Of a DNA stretch of 64,000 nucleotides, positions 61,546 through 64,000 are shown piece after piece. Origin of the DNA: Flavobacteriales bacterium (lineage in GTDB: Bacteria; Bacteroidota; Bacteroidia; Flavobacteriales_F; PHOS-HE28); the NCBI GenBank assembly GCA_016713865.1, contig JADJOG010000013.1, positions 26,133 to 90,132 of the forward strand, given 5' to 3'. Position numbers and translations under genes: made by a program. Below the pieces are notes generated by a model that saw nothing but the letters and a program-made list of their open reading frames with translations, was not told the DNA's origin and ran no database searches. Numbering within the stretch: position 1 is the first letter of the stretch; every line of letters starts with the position of its first letter.

Positions 61546-64000
61546 ATGAGCGGACGAAAACTCCTTCTGGTGGCAGCCATTGCGCTGTTGCCCAATCTGG
61601 TGCGCGCACAGCTCGCCTTCACCAATAGCACCCCCCTGATGGGCCCTAGCATCAGTGGCGGCTGCATGGGCGTGGTGGACATGAACGGCGATGGCCGCGA
61701 CGACATTGTGAAGCTCGACAATGCGCGCACGCTGAAAGTCGATTACCAGAACGCCGATGGCAGCTTCACCACGGTGAACTACGGCAACATGAGCACCAGC
61801 GGCCAATGGGGCTTCGCGGCGGCCGATGTGGACAATGATGGCCATAAGGACGTGATCAGCGGCGGCAGCTATGACGGCACCCACTACCGCCGGATCACTG
61901 CTGTGGGCCAAAGCACCATTGTTGACCTCAATAATGGCAACCTGTTCACCCAGTGCGTGAACATCGCCGACATCAACAACGATGGCCACAACGATTACTG
62001 GGCCTGCCACGACGATGGCGCTCCCCGGCAATGGTTGAACAACGGTTCGGGAACCTTGTCTTACGCGAACATCATCGACTACGCCACCAACCCGACCAGC
62101 GACATGAGCGGGAACTACGGCAGCGTGTGGACCGACTTCGACAACGACGGCGACTTGGACCTGTACATCGCGCACTGCCGCCAGGGCGTGAATAACCCTG
62201 ATGACCCACGCCGTTGGAACCGGCTCTTCGTGAACAATGGCAGCGGCCAGTACACCGATTTGGCCGAAGACTATGGTGTGCAGATCCGCAACCAGAGCTG
62301 GACCGCCGACTTCGGTGACATTGATAACGATGGGGACTTTGACCTCGTGCTCGCAATCACGACGCCAGCATCCAGCTCTTCGAGAACGACGGCACCGGCC
62401 ATTTCGCGAGGATCACCGCTGGCAGCGGTTTGGAATACAGTGGCTTCATGCTCCAGAGCAAGTTCGCCGACTTCGACAACGACGGCTTCATCGACCTCTG
62501 ATCGCGGGAGGCGGAGTACTACTTCCAAGAATGATGGCGACGGCACATTCCGCATCACGGGCCTCTTGCCCAGCAATAAGGCCCTTCACAGCTTCGCCAC
62601 GGGCGACCTGAACAACGATGGCTTCGTGGATGTGTTCGCCAACTACGGCAGCAACTACATCACCCCGGACAACAACAACCCCGACCGCCTCTGGATGAAC
62701 AATGGCAACAACAACCATTGGTTCGGCGTGCGCCTGGTGGGGACCATCAGCAACCGCGACGCCGTTGGCGCACGCATCACCATCACTGGCCTTGGGGCAC
62801 GCAGATCCGCGAAGTGCGCGCAGGTGAGAGCTACGGCATGGTGACCACCTTCGCCGGCATGTTCGGCTTGGGCAGCCACACCACCATCCCCACCCTCACC
62901 ATCCGCTGGCCCAGTGGCCTCACCGAGACCTTCAACGACATCGATGCGGATCAGTACATCACCGTGATCGAGAATACCTGCATCAGCCCCGAGGCCACCA
63001 TCACCCCGATCGGCAACCCCGTGCTCTGCGGCAACGGCGATAGCGTGGTGCTCGAGGCCAACGACGGCTTCACCTATACCTGGAGCAACGGCGCCCCTGC
63101 TCACAGTCCATTTTCGTGACACAGCCCGGCAACTACTCGGTTACCATTGATAACGGGAACGGCTGCACGGGTGCCTCCAGCTTCTTCGTGCAACAAAGCC
63201 CCGATGAGACGCCCACGGTTGAAGCTTCGGGTCCAACCACCTTCTGCCAGGGCGAATCCATCACGTTGACGAGCTCAGCAGCCAACGGCTATACCTGGAG
63301 CAACGGTGCAACCGGTCAGACGGCAAGCATCAGCCAATCGGGATCCTACACGGTAACCACCGAGGGCACCTGCGGCAGCTTCACCAGTGCAGCCATCACG
63401 GTTGAGGTCCTGGATGCTCCGATGCCTATTGCTGAAGATGTGATCCTATCCGGCCCCGGTTCCGCAACGCTCGAAGCCAGCGGCGAGAACATCCAGTGGT
63501 TCGCGGAGAATGCAGGTGGTCCGGCCATCGCTAGCGGCAACACCTTCGTGGCCCCCTTCTGAATGCTACCACCACCTTTACGCCAGCGCCACCACAATCC
63601 ATGGCGGCGGTGAATGGTTCGGCGGCCCGGTCAATCGATTGTCCACTGCAGCTCCTGGTGCCTACCATACCAACTCCGATAACTATCCGGTGTTCACGGC
63701 CAGCGAGGCCTTCAACATCGTGAGCGTGAAGGTGTATGCCAACGGCGCTGGGAACCGCACCGTGGCTCTGATCGATCGCAATACTGGTGCAACGCTCTCC
63801 AGCCAGGCAATCAATATCCCCGATGGCGAGAGCCGCATCACGCTCAATTACGCTGTGCCCGGACCAGGCACCTACGGCCTGCGCTGCGTAGGCGGTAACC
63901 CGCAACTCTGGCGTGATGGCAATGGCAGCAATCCGGCCTACCCCTATGCCTTGGGCACGGTAGGCGCCATCACCACCAGCAGTGTAACCGGTAACAACGC
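61546..64000 (+). CDS. FG-GAP/VCBS repeat secreted protein with ASPIC/UnbV domain, 3' end outside window (frameshifted)
   Basis: At least 815 residues, running off the right edge. After a signal peptide (KLLLVAAIALLPNLVRA) come FG-GAP/VCBS repeats with Ca-binding DxNxDGxxD loops (VDMNGDGRDDIVKL, ADVDNDGHKDVISGG, ADINNDGHNDYW, TDFDNDGDLDLYIA, GDIDNDGDFDLVLA, ADFDNDGFIDLL, GDLNNDGFVDVFANYG). An ASPIC/UnbV domain follows (HWFGVRLVGTISNRDAVGAR; TQIREVRAGESYGMVTTFAG; FGLGSHTTIPTLTIRWPSG), then Ig-like repeats (PTTFCQGESITLTSSAANGY, TWSNGATGQTASISQSG). This is the CRTAC1-like T9SS cargo layout; the sorting domain would lie beyond the window. Frames break near 62365, 62505, 62795, 63100 and 63560. 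Confidence 0.85.

Noticed and set aside
1..64000. tRNA or rRNA genes, CRISPR arrays, insertion sequences or prophage
   Set aside because: No repeat-spacer pattern, transposase, integrase or phage protein was seen, and no cloverleaf was noticed by eye. A covariance-model scan would be decisive for tRNAs and other small RNAs.

Overview
The window comes from a GC-rich member of the Bacteroidota, most likely a Flavobacteriales-like lineage. The support is several secreted proteins with type IX secretion (T9SS) C-terminal sorting domains, a GldA-type gliding ABC ATPase, DUF4296 and DUF4286 proteins, an E1/E2 2-oxoglutarate dehydrogenase pair, a type II DAHP synthase/chorismate mutase, and -7 promoter boxes resembling the Bacteroidota TAnnTTTG motif, here usually TAnnTTCG. 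No rRNA, tRNA, CRISPR array, transposase or phage gene was recognised.

Layout. 0-13.4 kb: the end of a T9SS type B protein, a polyprenol-phosphate glycosyltransferase, dihydroorotase and a DUF4296 lipoprotein; a reductase-type epimerase; sucB and an N-terminally broken sucA; two hypothetical proteins; a T9SS type A protein; a TIGR01777 epimerase. 13.4-29.3 kb, mostly minus strand: polyprenyl diphosphate synthase, then a surface-polysaccharide cluster (rmlA, an RND/MMPL exporter, a T9SS protein, a CpsB-like PHP phosphatase, rmlB, UDP-N-acetylhexosamine dehydrogenase, WbpB-, WbpD- and WbpE-like enzymes, UDP-glucose dehydrogenase, UDP-xylose synthase and a cytoplasmic substrate-binding-protein homologue). 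It is interrupted by a badly broken plus-strand T9SS gene holding a poly-G block. 29.3-44 kb: an outer-membrane protein, Kdo transferase, a large secreted protein, a MazG-like hydrolase, T9SS cargo, dtd, e(P4)-type phosphatase, rsgA, gldA, metK, rplU-rpmA and serS. 42.7-49.5 kb: a tightly overlapping plus-strand series (serS, lipoprotein, TPR protein, DUF4286, ksgA), then mgtE, a 2-hydroxyacid dehydrogenase and a GDPD lipoprotein. 49.6-56.4 kb: a TetR-type regulator with a type I secretion-like ABC/HlyD/TolC set and two trailing genes. 56.4-64 kb: a TPR-membrane-Hpt protein, aspartate kinase, a GNAT, fructose-1,6-bisphosphatase, DAHP synthase/chorismate mutase, and the start of an FG-GAP/ASPIC T9SS protein.

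The polysaccharide genes fit together. The dehydrogenase, WbpB, WbpE and WbpD homologues would carry UDP-GlcNAc to a 2,3-diacetamido-glucuronic acid nucleotide sugar; Ugd plus UXS would make UDP-xylose; RmlA plus RmlB would make dTDP-4-keto-6-deoxyglucose.

Sequence quality matters here. Many genes are split by single-base frameshifts, about ten in the first 44 kb and more than thirty in the last 20 kb, often at homopolymers and hitting housekeeping genes (ksgA, fbp, DAHP synthase). Together with the 13-base G run near 24.6 kb, this points to uncorrected sequencing or assembly errors rather than gene decay. I annotate such genes over their full reconstructed span and state where the frame breaks.
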